From assembly GCA_015143295.1 (NCBI GenBank), contig CM026561.1:37824875-37888874 (forward strand): 64,000 bases of DNA. The letters run 5' to 3'. A model generated the notes under the pieces. It was not told where the DNA came from. It did not search any database and saw only the letters and a program-made list of their open reading frames with translations. The stretch comes from Tetracentron sinense (lineage: Eukaryota; Streptophyta; Magnoliopsida; Trochodendrales; Trochodendraceae). Positions 23,900-35,400 of the stretch are shown one piece after another; positions within the stretch are counted from its first letter, which is position 1; each line of letters begins with the position of its first letter. The translations under genes and the position numbers were made by a program.

Positions 23900-25200
23900 A
23901 TAAAAAATTACCCAAATTTTTTTTTCTGAGGGCTTCGTCCTGAACCACTCCTGCGGGTAAGAAATTCCATCATTATGAAATCTCGATAGGCATCTTTGGA
24001 GCACAAATGGGAAGGCAAACTGGGTTGGTGAAGACGTATGGGCGGAAAACAACTAAGAAAAAGGATAATAATCAAGTCAAGAAAACTGGGCTGCCCACAG
24101 TAACCACAATCTTCCAAAAACGTCCACGTACCTTGTACTCATTTATTCATCCCCTATTCCATATAATTTTATTCCCTGGAAGGGCCTCAAAGTCAAAGGA
24201 AAGAAAAACTTAAGCATTGGATATCAACAAGAGAGGCAGAGAATTAAATAATGTAGAAAGTATCACCACACCTAATGAAAACAGAGTTTAAATATATAAT
24301 GAAAACAGAGTTTAAATATATAAAAGAATGATATTTCCGTCAACTAAATATTTTAATCTAATTCCTAAAAAGCTCTATCAATGCAATTTTTTTTTTTTGT
24401 AGAAGCAATCGTTACCTTATTGGTAGTGAGTGCATAACACTAATCGTTTCCTCAGGTATTCAATCACAGAGGGTGCATGAAATCCTTACCATTTTCTGAT
24501 CTAGAATAGATACTAACCCTAACTACTAGCAAGAGATTGCAAGAATAACTAAACCCTAGTGAGTATCAGTTAGTAGTTGATCATGCAGAGCCTACCCAAA
24601 GGTTCAGGCCGGATTGTAGGTAGTGGATGATACGTTTTTGTATTTCTATGAGAAGCTGTACGGCACCCACAATTCCCAGTAGTCAGTCGTTGGCATATCA
24701 TGCATAACAAATCCTTATTAAGTAATGGTAATTTAAGGGGGCTTATGATAATTTTTAGAACAAAATTAGGTCTAGCCCTAATTCTTGGAACCTATACTGT
24801 CATGTATATGTAAGAAGATTAGCAAATGCGTAACGACCTAAAATGCACACCTATTCATCAATCTCCATCGACTCGGTATTCCAAATCATTGGATTGATGG
24901 GTTTTTTGAGGTGATCTTCTCTGAAAATGTCATTCGATCGAGCAGTCACTGATATACAATGGAGTGATATTTGGGGCTATTACCGGCTATGGTTAAGATT
25001 CACTAAAACCTTTCAGGAATAAAGCATTTAACCTTAGTTTTTAGGAAAAAAATTTAACTGAAGGGGTTAAAACTGGTTAACAATATTTGAAGGGCAGTTA
25101 AAGGGCTTTGTGGAGGATGAGGAGCAACAGTCCGCTGGTCGGTTGTTCTTGCCCTGAGGAGCGGATTACTGCTCTATATTATAAATAATGGGTGTATGAA
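23900..25200. other. Region upstream of the HSFB3-like gene
   Basis: No coding region recognised. A 24-bp unit (AATGAAAACAGAGTTTAAAT and a few further bases) is duplicated in tandem near 24276-24322. The last few hundred bases before 25200 are the distal promoter of the heat stress factor gene. Confidence 0.4.
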
Positions 25201-25212
25201 ATGGTTTCTCCC

Positions 25213-25219
25213 TATATAA
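25213..25219 (+). promoter_or_regulatory. Probable TATA box of the HSFB3-like gene
   Basis: TATATAA in the context CCCTATATAAGAAG lies 223 bases before the start codon at 25442, leaving room for a leader of roughly 190 bases. Inferred from position and sequence only. Confidence 0.5.
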
Positions 25220-25441
25220 GAAGAGGTAGACATAGTACATACGTTTCAACCATTTAATATTTCTTCTTTGAAACAGAAGGGGAGGCCTTGCATTTCTCAT
25301 GAACTGTGGAATCGTGTTGGGTTTCTATTGTTGGGGTTGGGAGTTCTTAACTGCCCTTCTTCTCTTCTCCACTTCTCCATCTTCTTCTCCCTCTTACTAG
25401 CTAGTCTTTGTAATTAGAGGAGAAACAGTACCACATACACC

Positions 25442-26352
25442 ATGTCTCAGGCAATTTTCATGGACCATGATCAGTGTGAAAAGGGTCTCTTAGAATATGT
25501 CAAGAAATGCTCTCCACCACCTTTCTTACTCAAAACCTACATGCTCGTCGAAGATCCGACCACCGACGACATAATTTCGTGGAATTCCGATGGGACGGCC
25601 TTTGTTGTATGGCAACCGGCCGAGTTCGCCAGAGATCTTCTTCCTACTCTCTTCAAGCACAGCAACTTCTCCAGCTTTGTTCGCCAGCTCAATACTTATG
25701 TATGTTTTTTTTTTTTTTCATGAATGATCATAATTCATGACCATCCTGATGCATGCAGGGCGGTTTTGTGGTGGTTTAATTTGAAGGAAAACCACGAAAG
25801 ACTTAGTCGTTTATCTTGGGCTGCATCACATCCTCTCTTCAAAGGGTTGTTCTTAATTCTTTTTAGTTCTCATGTATTGTTTTTGTATAGGGGTTCCGAA
25901 AAGTCGCGACTAGCCGATGGGAATTCTATAACAACATGTTCAAAAGGGGTGAAAGAGAGCTATTGTGTGAAATCCGTCGAAGGAAAACATGGTCAAGTAA
26001 GCATCGATCTGTTGCACCGATCCGAAATGAACCACAGGAGTCTGATGAAGAAAGGGGATCATCGTCAACATCTTCGTCATCCGGTGGTGGTTACAGCAGC
26101 CTCGTCGACGAGAATAAGCGGCTCAAAATGGAGAATGGGGCCTTAAGCTCTGAGCTGATGAGTATGAAAAAGAAGTGCAAGGAGCTTCTTGATTTGGTGA
26201 CCATGTACGAGAGTTCAGAGAAGAAAGAAGAGGATGATGAAAGGCCTAAGCTGTTTGGTGTGAGGTTGGAGGTTCCAGGGGAGAGGAAGAGGAAGAAGGT
26301 ATCAGAGATTAGTGAAATTGTAAATGTTTTATTATCCCAATCATGCAAATAA
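25442..26352 (+). CDS. Heat stress transcription factor, class B (HSFB3-like), complete
   Basis: Exon 1 is 25442-25699 and exon 2 is 25891-26352, joined in phase 0, giving 239 residues. The DNA-binding domain spans about residues 24-119 ([15 protein letters not shown], then [11 protein letters not shown] and, across the intron, [14 protein letters not shown]). The intron sits between the two halves of the helix-turn-helix, where HSF genes normally have it. A short class B oligomerisation coiled coil follows ([20 protein letters not shown] to LLDLVTMYE). Near the end are KLFGVRLEV, the LFGV repressor motif of class B factors, and a basic GERKRKKV, a likely nuclear signal. It should bind heat shock elements as a repressor or co-regulator in the nucleus. 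Length fits HSFB3 (about 240 residues) better than B1, B2 or B4. The start is chosen because it is the first ATG after the TATA box and gives the usual short N-terminus. Confidence 0.9.
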
Positions 26353-26855
26353 TGCCATGTAGAAATCTAAAGAAGTAAGTCACTTACAATCAAGTGGCTC
26401 ATACATGTTATGACTTCTTATGCATATACTATTGAAATGTTGAGATAATAAAAGAATTATTTAAGTATTCAAGAGGCAAGCATCGTATGAAGAACCCCTG
26501 GTCGGTATTAAAGAGGTTGGAAGTTGGGACCCAACATTTGATGGGTCCCACCTAAGAGATCAAAAAATACAAAAATCAATATCAACGAACGATTTCAACC
26601 GTCCGATTTTGATCTTCTCTTTGGATGGTGGAAGATCTCTAGCAAAAGTTTTTGAAAAAAAAAAATCTATAGATCGAATAGTAAAAATAAACCGATCATG
26701 ATAGTGATTCTTGACCTAGATTATAATGATTTATTTATGGTGAGTGCATTTATAGTCAATATGCATGCCATTTTAAAATGATTTTGATAGATACTCAGTG
26801 TTTGTGTCTACAACTCATCAGTTAATCTTGAAGCCCGTTTTAGCATCTTCTCTAA
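26353..26855. other. 3' flank of the HSFB3-like gene
   Basis: AT-rich non-coding sequence holding the 3' UTR and a repeat-like stretch around 26515-26640 (GGGTCCCACC, CAACCGTCCGATTT). No gene seen. Confidence 0.45.
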
Positions 26856-27207
26856 GGGCTCGTTTGATTGAAATTATCATAAGCACTTATTTGAGACTTA
26901 TTAGGTGACGATTGTTAACACTAGTCAAATAAGTGCTTATATGAAAAATATGCTTAGTTGGACTTTAGATTGTCATTTGAAGGTTATTTACATATCTACA
27001 TTTTAGAGATTTTAGGAGTAAAAACCTCTACTTTAAAAAGTAGTTACTCCTAAAATCTCTAACTACTTTTTAAAGTAGAGGTTTTTACTCTTAAAATCTC
27101 TAAAATGTAAACATGCAATTAACCTTTAACTTAATAATCTAAAGTCCAACTAAGCATAAATTTCAAATAAGAACTTCTTTTAAGACTATTGTTAGCAAAC
27201 ACCACCT
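26856..27207. mobile_element. PIF/Harbinger (Tourist-like) miniature, diverged
   Basis: The right end AGCAAACACCACC and the internal block TCTAAAGTCCAACTAAGCA match the element at 18804-19093. The left end is GGGCTCGTTTGATTG. TAA occurs on both sides (26853-26855 and 27208-27210). The central region is a long perfect-looking hairpin (AAAAACCTCTACTTTAAAAA and its complement). No ORF. Confidence 0.65.
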
Positions 27208-27439
27208 TAATCTCTTATGTCCGGTTTATGTACATGATGATAACATTTGGTTTTATTTATCATAAGTGATTATCTTTCCTATTATAATGCGAGAGGCATG
27301 TGTGGATGATTTTTCCAAAATTCCAAAAATGCCCTTATATAAAAATAAAACGATGATTTAATGTTTTACATTTATTTTCAAACTACCCTTTGCCTAATTC
27401 CCAAACTAACCCTTGTTCATCTATCTATTTTGAATCACA

Positions 27440-27685
27440 GCCAATCGCGATTGAACTCAGGGAGAGTTCAATCGCGATTGCAGGTTAACACGTGTCCCTT
27501 TTAACTCTTATTAACTATGGTTAACTCCTTCATCTTGCTTTCACGTGCATCGCACGTGCCACTAGCGAGTTCAATCGCACCCGCGGGTTAACGCATGTCC
27601 CTTTTCACTCTTATTAACTGTGGTTAACACCTTCCCCTCGCTCTCACGTGCATCGCACGTGCCACCCGCTAGTGATTATATAATG
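27440..27685. repeat. Two tandem 117-bp units with CACGTGC-ATCGCACGTG palindromes
   Basis: Each unit runs GTTCAATCGC, GGTTAACRCRTGTCCCTTTT, TATTAACTRTGGTTAAC, then TCACGTGCATCGCACGTGCC and a CTAG. The first unit is near 27465-27565 and the second near 27570-27680. Related inverted pieces occur at 41245-41345 and 41520-41590. The CACGTGCNATGCACGTG part also recurs at 48460 and 53735. The CACGTGTCCC plus GGTTAA blocks resemble a distant form of the Mutator-like array unit. Confidence 0.6.
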
Positions 27686-28093
27686 ACAGATTATGAAACT
27701 AACCGATGATTCCATAATTTGATGAAAGGGTGATTATTATATGGCATAACCACTTATGCACCTTCAAAACTCCAAATTATTATAAGCACCCAGGAAAGCC
27801 TACACGATTTATTAAGCTTAAGAGAGATTACTCAAAAAAAAAAAAAGATCAAAATACCATTTTAAAAATTGACCAGATAATCGTTTATCAGCAAAATGCC
27901 AACCAAACAGGATTACAACTGTCAGCACTTATTGACAACATCACTTATTTATGACAACTCTTATTAGTATAATAGCTTAGTACTACAATAATCCATACCA
28001 CATGGGCCATTAAGAGAATACTCACATTTCCAATCTTAAAATAACTTTCAAGTTCCTAGAAACATGTTCTAAGAATGGAAGATGAAACTGTAA

Positions 28094-28421
28094 GGGTCTG
28101 TTCTTTTGGTGGAACTTTTAAAGTCTAGAACTTTCATAGTTAATTTCATGCTTAATTTTACTTAATGTCTAAAAATTTTTTGTTCAATAGAATACAAAAT
28201 TTCTACAAATATAGAACTTTTAAGTTCTACCCAAAATTTCGGATGTTTTAAATTCCATATATGTGAAACTTCTAATTAAGTTAACCCAATAAATCTAAGA
28301 TATCATTGTGTAAAAGAGTTAGAAACCCTCTCCCCTCTCCCCTCTCCCCCAAAACTCTTGTCTCTTATTCTAAAATATTAATGTTCCGGACTTTTAAAAG
28401 TTCCACCAAAAGAACGGAGCC
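28094..28421. mobile_element. PIF/Harbinger-like miniature, 328 bp, TSD TAA
   Basis: Inverted ends GGGTCTGTTCTTTTGGTGG and, from the right, GGCTCCGTTCTTTTGGTGG, continuing for about 30 bp, with two mismatches in the first 19. A perfect TAA repeat flanks it (28091-28093 and 28422-28424). The interior is AT-rich without coding potential. Confidence 0.85.
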
Positions 28422-28820
28422 TAATTGAACATCACATGAACAAATGCTGAAAAGCATCGATCGACTACCATATTAATTTCCATAAGCAAATGAGAAAAGA
28501 AGCTGATTGAGACTAATTACCAGCACAACTGTTGATGAGGAAAGCAAGTCGACACCACTTTAATACGATGTAATCACTATTGGAAAGCAATAAGGCCAAC
28601 CAATTTATGTTGAAAAGAGACTCTAAAATGGATGAAAAATCAATAATGGATGGGGGTCATTCGAAATTGTTCATCTTTCTAGACACTTTCAAAATGATAT
28701 TTTTGCACTTGAGTAGCCTTATCTCCTTACCAAAGTCCATGTATGTGTTTGTTTGTTCCTCCGACCGACTTCATCTTTGTGAGTATAGTAACGGGATACT
28801 GTGCTCTTGTATACCCAAAG

Positions 28821-29161
28821 ACATAGTTACCAAGTCCGGGTATAGGTATAATACGGCAATGATCCATTCGAGAAGTACGAATATTATACGGCAAAAACAC
28901 AACAAAAGTATGAAAAATTAAAAAAATAATTAATGATATAAATAAATATGAATCATGATACTAATTGATAACAATCATTTAATACGGAATACATGTTTAA
29001 CACGGTAAAAAGTATGACAAAAATATAATACAAAATTCTCGTATTAATCATATATAATACGGCGATAGGTGTATAATATGTAATATGGCAAAAATACGTT
29101 GTTTAAAATTGTGACCCCCTAAAAATATTATACTAGTATAATACACGAATTTGGTAACTAT
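28821..29161. mobile_element. hAT-like element, GTATAATACGG-word type, TSD ACCCAAAG
   Basis: Left end ACATAGTTACCAAGTCCGGG; right end CGAATTTGGTAACTAT. ATAGTTACCAA is inverted at the two ends. A perfect 8-bp repeat ACCCAAAG flanks it (28813-28820 and 29162-29169). The body repeats TATAATACGG, TATTATACGG and ATAATATGG words. Length 341 bp. The plus frame 28580-28921 runs into it and is not a gene. Confidence 0.8.
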
Positions 29162-29545
29162 ACCCAAAGGAGACACGAATATATTTTGATCATCTTTGAA
29201 GAGAAGAATTGTGCACAAGTCTTTGTTTATGAAATTTCTGAAATAGTGAGGAAAGAGAGAACCAAATAATATGTGGAATATATGAAAAGAATAACAATGA
29301 AAACTGAGGGAGAATGATGCAGTCTATCTACTTCAAACAGAAATGTGTACATAGAAAAGTCAATTGAGAAGAAAATAAGGGTGAGATTAGTTGCTGTTTT
29401 TGTCTTCTTTTGTAGTCCTTTCTTTCTTTTTGTTTTTTGTTCTTTTTTTTGTCAAAGCACTTTTCTTGCTTCTTTCAAAGTTGTTGGTAAGTAGTTAGCT
29501 TTTAAACAGTGGTTAATTACTCATTTGGATGAGGATTATCTGACT

Positions 29546-29875
29546 ATTAGTAACAAAGTTTTCTGATCTTTTGTTTTAAATCCTGAATAACACACTACTC
29601 TTTTGTCGATAGATTGATTCACAAAATATTGTGGCTTTATAAAAAAAAAAAATTGCAACTTTTTCAATAATTCACAAGTTTTGTGAATTAAATACCAATT
29701 ATTCCCCACTTTTTGAGAAAATCTCAAATAAAAATCTAATATATAAAATATATACTATTTATTTTTTATTCATCTCTTAACCGAGATGTTTCTAATTTTT
29801 TCCTAAATTTAGCCTATTTTATTTTCTGAATTTTTCCCTAGTAAATATTTCCCATTCTATGACCTGGTAACTATG
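29546..29875. mobile_element. hAT-like element, CATAGTTACAAAG family, copy 3
   Basis: Starts near ATTAGTAACAAAGTTTTCTG and ends ATGACCTGGTAACTATGG. Shares the AAATCTAATATATAAAATAT block with copies 1 and 2. No clear target duplication. Confidence 0.55.
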
Positions 29876-30369
29876 GATATGAAGTCCTGTGCTCTCTTTC
29901 CATTTGGAGTCTTTGACCTTAACCAATCCCTAATTTGGGTTGAAAAATTGAGCTAGTGCTTCAACAGTCTAATTGTTTTGGTTGATTTTATGATTGTGGA
30001 ATTGACCCCCTATTCTGGTATTTGGTTTTGGTAGCCTTATGGGTCCTTCTATGCCCAGATCCTAAGGATCCTTGACTATTTGTTGGGCCTTTGGAAACAT
30101 TGAAATCATGTCCAAATCTTGGATATCTCGTCTGAAAGAGGCTTCCTTCCCCCCAGTCAACAGATGCATTAATCTTGAAAACAATTCAGATATCCCAGCA
30201 TTTAAACAAAACCCTACATTCTCTAGTTATTTGTATATATATATTTAACTTAAAGCCAGGACAAAAAAGAAAGAGGACTCCCAGCCTACTTTGTGTATCG
30301 TACAGAAGGTCTTAATGCAACCCAAGCTAAAAGGGAATTGCACCAGACATATCATGACAATTTTTGGGC

Positions 30370-30697
30370 GGCACAGGATTCTCTCGAGTTTGAACCCCTA
30401 GAGGTCCCCACGTGTCTCCTTTGACACCCCTTAACCATGGGTAAGGTTCACCCACCCATCCTTGGTTTTTTTTTAATATATATTTATTATTATTTTTTAA
30501 ATTAAAAAAACTGTTTTTAGAATTTTTTTAATATTAAAAAAAGTTTTTAATTTTAAAAAAAGAAATAATATTTTTTAAAAAAAACTAAGGATGGATGGAT
30601 GAACCCTAGGGGTGGTTGAACCTTATCCATGGTTAAGGGGTGTCAAAGGAGACACGTGGCAACCTCTAGGGGTTCAAACTCGAGAGGATCCTGAGCC
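30370..30697. mobile_element. Mutator-like miniature, 328 bp, TSD TTTTTGGGC
   Basis: Inverted ends GGCACAGGATTCTCTCGAG and, from the right, GGCTCAGGATCCTCTCGAG, continuing through TTTGAACCCCTAGAGG. A perfect 9-bp repeat TTTTTGGGC flanks it (30361-30369 and 30698-30706), the duplication size typical of Mutator-like elements. Inside each end is one copy of the CACGTGTC..CCCCTTAACCATGG..TTCACCCACCCATCC unit that forms arrays in the large element at 41840-47309. Confidence 0.85.
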
Positions 30698-31079
30698 TTT
30701 TTGGGCCTGTGAAAACACGCTTCCTTTCAAACATTCTTTTGAAAGGCGAGGAGTTGGGACTTCCTCATTTTGTAGGTTAAAAATAATTAAAAATTCGAAA
30801 AATTGCAAAAAGTTCAAAAGAAGAGAAAATATACTATAAAAGAAGTGTTTAACAAATTATTCAACCATCATATACGAAGAAAAGCAAGTCCTTAGAGGCA
30901 AGCACTAAATTTATATTTATATTCGTATACATTGAAAAATATAGATGATGCTCGGTCATCAATCATCAATTAATGTTGGATTCCAACAAATAGTTACAAA
31001 GAAGTCTTGAAGAGGAAAAAATGGAAAATAAAATAAAATTCTAAAGTCTTAATATATGTGGCTAGAACCCAAGTTTTGG

Positions 31080-31262
31080 TTAATGCATGAGGCATACGCC
31101 TACACCTCATGCATAAATCGAGCCACACTAAGCGTGGGACATTCCCCTCGTGTGATTCTCCTACTTTGAGGTGTATGCCTTAGGAGATTTAAGCCTCAAG
31201 GTTGAGCCTTGAGGTGTTTTCCTTAAGTCTCCACCCAAAGCCTTGCATGCCTTTTAAAACAC
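31080..31262. repeat. Single end of a GAGGC-word hAT-like element
   Basis: GAGGCATACGCCTACACCTC and further GCCTTAGG, GCCTCAAGG and GCCTTGAGG words end in TTTTAAAACACTG, the same terminus as the element at 4543-5122. The left part is decayed and no duplication is seen. It lies about 180 bases downstream of the TRAUCO-like stop codon. Confidence 0.55.
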
Positions 31263-31443
31263 TGGTTTCAAATGCGATCAGGTCATTACTTTGTTTCCTC
31301 TAAAAGAAAAATTTTACATTTTCAAGGCACTTTCTTTGGCCCATCACTCGTAATTTAACATTGACTAGAAGTATGAGGCACTAATTACACAGATCCATCC
31401 TCATTTGTCATTTTGTTCGGGAAGGCCAGGAGATGTAACACTG

Positions 31444-32405
31444 CTAATGCTTCTTCTCTGTGGAGACCACATTTTCAACTCTGCTGTCAAACCCATGATA
31501 AGGAACTTCAATCATGGGTTTGGGTACCGGACGGCCGTCGAAGTCCTTGGGGAAGAGTTCGAAATCAGGGCCAAAGTTGAACTTGACCATGCAGTTGGGT
31601 TGGTTGGGGAGTGTATACATGGAAGCAGCAGGGTAATAGCGTCCGCCAAAAAGATCCTTGAATGCAACACCTTGGCATATACCATTCTTGAAGAAAGATA
31701 TCTCACTTCCTGCACCACAGGGAAAAAAATTTGTTAATACAAAGTAAAGAACGACTCTCTTGACTTAAACAAGAGGAGATCAGCCTTGGTTCTTAATACA
31801 CAGCAAATTAACAACTCGTCTAATACTGGTAGACATGAACAATGCCAATAAAGAAACGTGTCTTTTCAAGTCAGTCCCAGCAAGATGGGTCTCCAATGAT
31901 CTAGTTGTTGTCTAATTATTAGTGACACAAGATTGACTGTGACAATATACATTTTTGAGATCTTTTAACTAAATTGCTACACGGGAAAAGGGATGATCAT
32001 AAACTGTTGAAGCCAACAGCTACAAGTATTTAGAGTTTTTTCTCTTTCATGAAGCTGCACACACGAAAACCGCATGCACAGGGGTTTAAACCTCTTTATT
32101 GAATCATTGTATAAAATTTCCTTGCACCTCACTAGTAACAGCTACCACGTTCAAGATATCAGAAACCATCGGCTAGAGAACCACTCATAGCTCTGTTGTA
32201 CTGTGGAAAGCCACATAATGTAACCAACAAGACCATTGCAGCAACTTATTTATCTGCCTATGGCAGTAAACGAGATGAAGGACAAGATGCTATTTGCAAA
32301 GCAACAATGTGGATGAAAGTACTGAAACGATTTGAAGTCTCACAATCAACAAGAGATGGCTCTAGAATAGAATTCGTGCATCCAACTCATAGTTGGGATA
32401 AAGCA

Positions 32406-32436
<31 letters not shown>

Positions 32437-35400
32437 ACACGCGAACGTGTACATACATATATATAATATATACTAGTAAAGGTGTACGTGCTTTGCATGC
32501 ATTAATCTTCTATTAAATCATAATTAGTTTAATATAAAAATAATTATTATAATTAACATGATTACAGGAGACTTTTTAGTATTTAGATATTCTGTTGATC
32601 AGATCTTTCCTGATCTCTCTCTTTAGTGGCTTCCACTATTAGTAAAAAAGAAACATATCTTAAACCAATCTTATAGAGGTTTACAATGTTACGAAGGGGA
32701 ACGGTCTCCTATGTCGACTCAAACCAAATAATACCCTATCCAAACTTTTATTTGTAAGCATCCCCTAAAAGGAAACATATCTTAAACTAATCTTATAGAG
32801 ATTTTGAATTTTAAGAAGGGGAACAGTCTCGTATGTCGACTCAACCCAAATAATACCCATTCCGAACTTTTATTGGTCAGTATCCCCTATTTTGCAGAAA
32901 TTGACTAATATTTATTGGGCCAACTAGATAGTGGGGTCCACTTGGACTAATAAGTGCATGACCAAATTAACTGCTTTGAGTTGTCTTAGGAGATACTCCC
33001 CTTTTACAAATCCTAAATAAGAGTCTTAAATTATTATTTATTATAGTATTTAAAGATTACTATTAAGTTTTTACATAGAACTCAAGAGAAGAGAAGGAAA
33101 CTTTTCACTTGTTTATATATAGAAAAGGGAATACTAGTCAAACTAAGAAATTACAAATAGAGAATTATAATTAGATTAGATTTTAGCAAAATTATTTTAC
33201 AGGACACAATTTAGATATAATAATGTCTTCTATTAGTATATAATATAAATTATAGGGTTAATAATATCTAGTGAAAAATTATTTAAAACAGTTTTTTTAT
33301 AATTATTTTTCATTAGACACTATTAACCTTTTCTTTGCTTATTCAGTTAGACAATATGAATCTCACGCTATATACCTTTATAAACATTGCTATATTTTAT
33401 ATGCAGCTATTTATGTAATAAGATCTTAGTACTTTTATTATTAGTGGCACCCACAATCAATCTTCATACTCACTAAAACTCTTATGAATTTTAATTAAGA
33501 AATGACTCCGAATAAATAACAATTAAGTGAAACCCACAATTAATCTATAGTACCAACTAAAACAATTATGAAATCCAATTAAGAAATAAGTCCGAATAAA
33601 TACTAATTAGTAATATTTATTTTCATGTGATTATATTTAATATAGGAATAGAAAAATATAAGTAATATGTATCTACTACTAATTTAGAACTTCGGTCTTT
33701 TTGGTAAAATAATTATTTGAACAAAATAATACTAATTAAGAATGAATTGTTTGTATATTTCTACTAATTACATAAAATAAATTTTAAAATATTTAGTAAT
33801 AACAATTTAAATGAAAACTTAAAGTTCAAAGGTTTTATTATAAGTAAATAATTAAAATAGAAACATTAAATAATTATTTTAAAATATTAATACTAATTAC
33901 GTAAAATAAATTAAACCTTACTATATAAAAAATTAATTAACACCTTCACTAATCACTATTATTATTCTACTACGAAAAGTATGAGAAAATTTTAATGTAT
34001 TTGATATTAATTTAATATTTTATCTTTTTTATTTAGATGTCAATGTCCAAATATTATACGATTTAATGAGATCATGTTGTATTTTATGTATATCTATTTT
34101 AGTAATTTTAGTATTTGAATCAAATTTTTAATGTTGGTCACACTCTTATAAAATTCAAGTTTAGACAAATTCTTCCTAGGCCTAGGGTATACAACAAGTT
34201 TTGCTCCATCATTCACAAAAGAGTGTAATTTTTATCCCTTTGAGTGTTGTCCCTATCAAACAGCCATGGTCAACAAAACAATATAGGGCACGCATCCATT
34301 CTGAACATCACAACACATATCATCCTCGTTTTGAAGAAAAAAAACAAGGCATTGGGTTAGAACAAGTACCTCTAGTACTTTTTCAGGCATTGAATCTTCA
34401 ATGGATGAAAATGCTTTACTTCTTTAAGCTGCTATTTATGACATAAATTAAGTTCTCGTACATCCAATACTGGTAATAATGTTGTACACTTTTCCTCAAA
34501 CTCGAAGGGCGAAAATCCTCCGAGAGAGGCTGTAGCACAATCATTCTTGACTTGGACAACATACCTCCATGAACAAGAAGATTAGAAGGTCCATTGCCAT
34601 ATAATCCGTTATCCTACTCGAGACGTTCTAGCATATCGTCAAAGATTGGATCTCCAACAACATCAGTTTTGTCTCCTTCGAACAATTATAGCACTTCTTT
34701 CTAGGACACCTGTTTGTCATTATGGTAACACGGGCTTTATTATAATCCACGAACATTGGGTTGCAATCTAGGAATTAGGACTAGGACTTCCACGCCCAAC
34801 ACTAGACATGTAACTGTAAGATTCATAAATACATGGTATCAATTGCCAATAGAATTTATCCTAGGTCGTTCACGTTTTATCGGATACTTGACCAATTCTT
34901 CTGCCTTCAACACGAAGCGATTATCATCTCAATTTCACATAATCATGAAAGGCTAGTTGCTGTTGTACTTGCATATTCAGCCCTCCAATGTATCAAGCTA
35001 CATGATGCTCGTTAAATTCTTCTCATGTAGTCGATTGGAGAGCATTTAGAAGTTAGAATCAGTGTAGTCAGAATGTTGCCTAGTTTGGCATCACTCCCCA
35101 AGACAATTTAGAAGTTAGAATCTGTGTAGTAAGAATGTCGCCTAGGGGCCGTTTGGCATCACTCCCGGGGAGTGATTTTGATTTTCTATTCTCAGGGAAT
35201 AGAAAATTGGAAAGGCCATTTGGATGCATTTTGGTGTGGAGTAATTCTGACAAAAGTTGTGCAGTTGTGCTTATGGAACAGAATTTTGGGAAACCAAAAA
35301 AAAGTTACTTCTAAGAATTAATTCTCGGAAGCATAAATTTTTTACTCTCACCTCAACACCTCAACACCACAACCCTCACTCATGGCCCACCACCCCAACA

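Noticed and set aside
25260-25285. Heat shock element before the HSFB3-like gene
   Set aside because: TTC and GAA blocks are present, but the spacing does not give a proper nGAAnnTTCn array.
31405-31737. 110-codon plus-strand open frame
   Set aside because: Antisense shadow of TRAUCO exon 2, which has a splice-consistent phase and strong family match on the minus strand.
34150-35040. Possible decayed transposase on the minus strand
   Set aside because: Some phrases look protein-like, but I could not match any motif of hAT, PIF or Mutator transposases; left as unrecognised.
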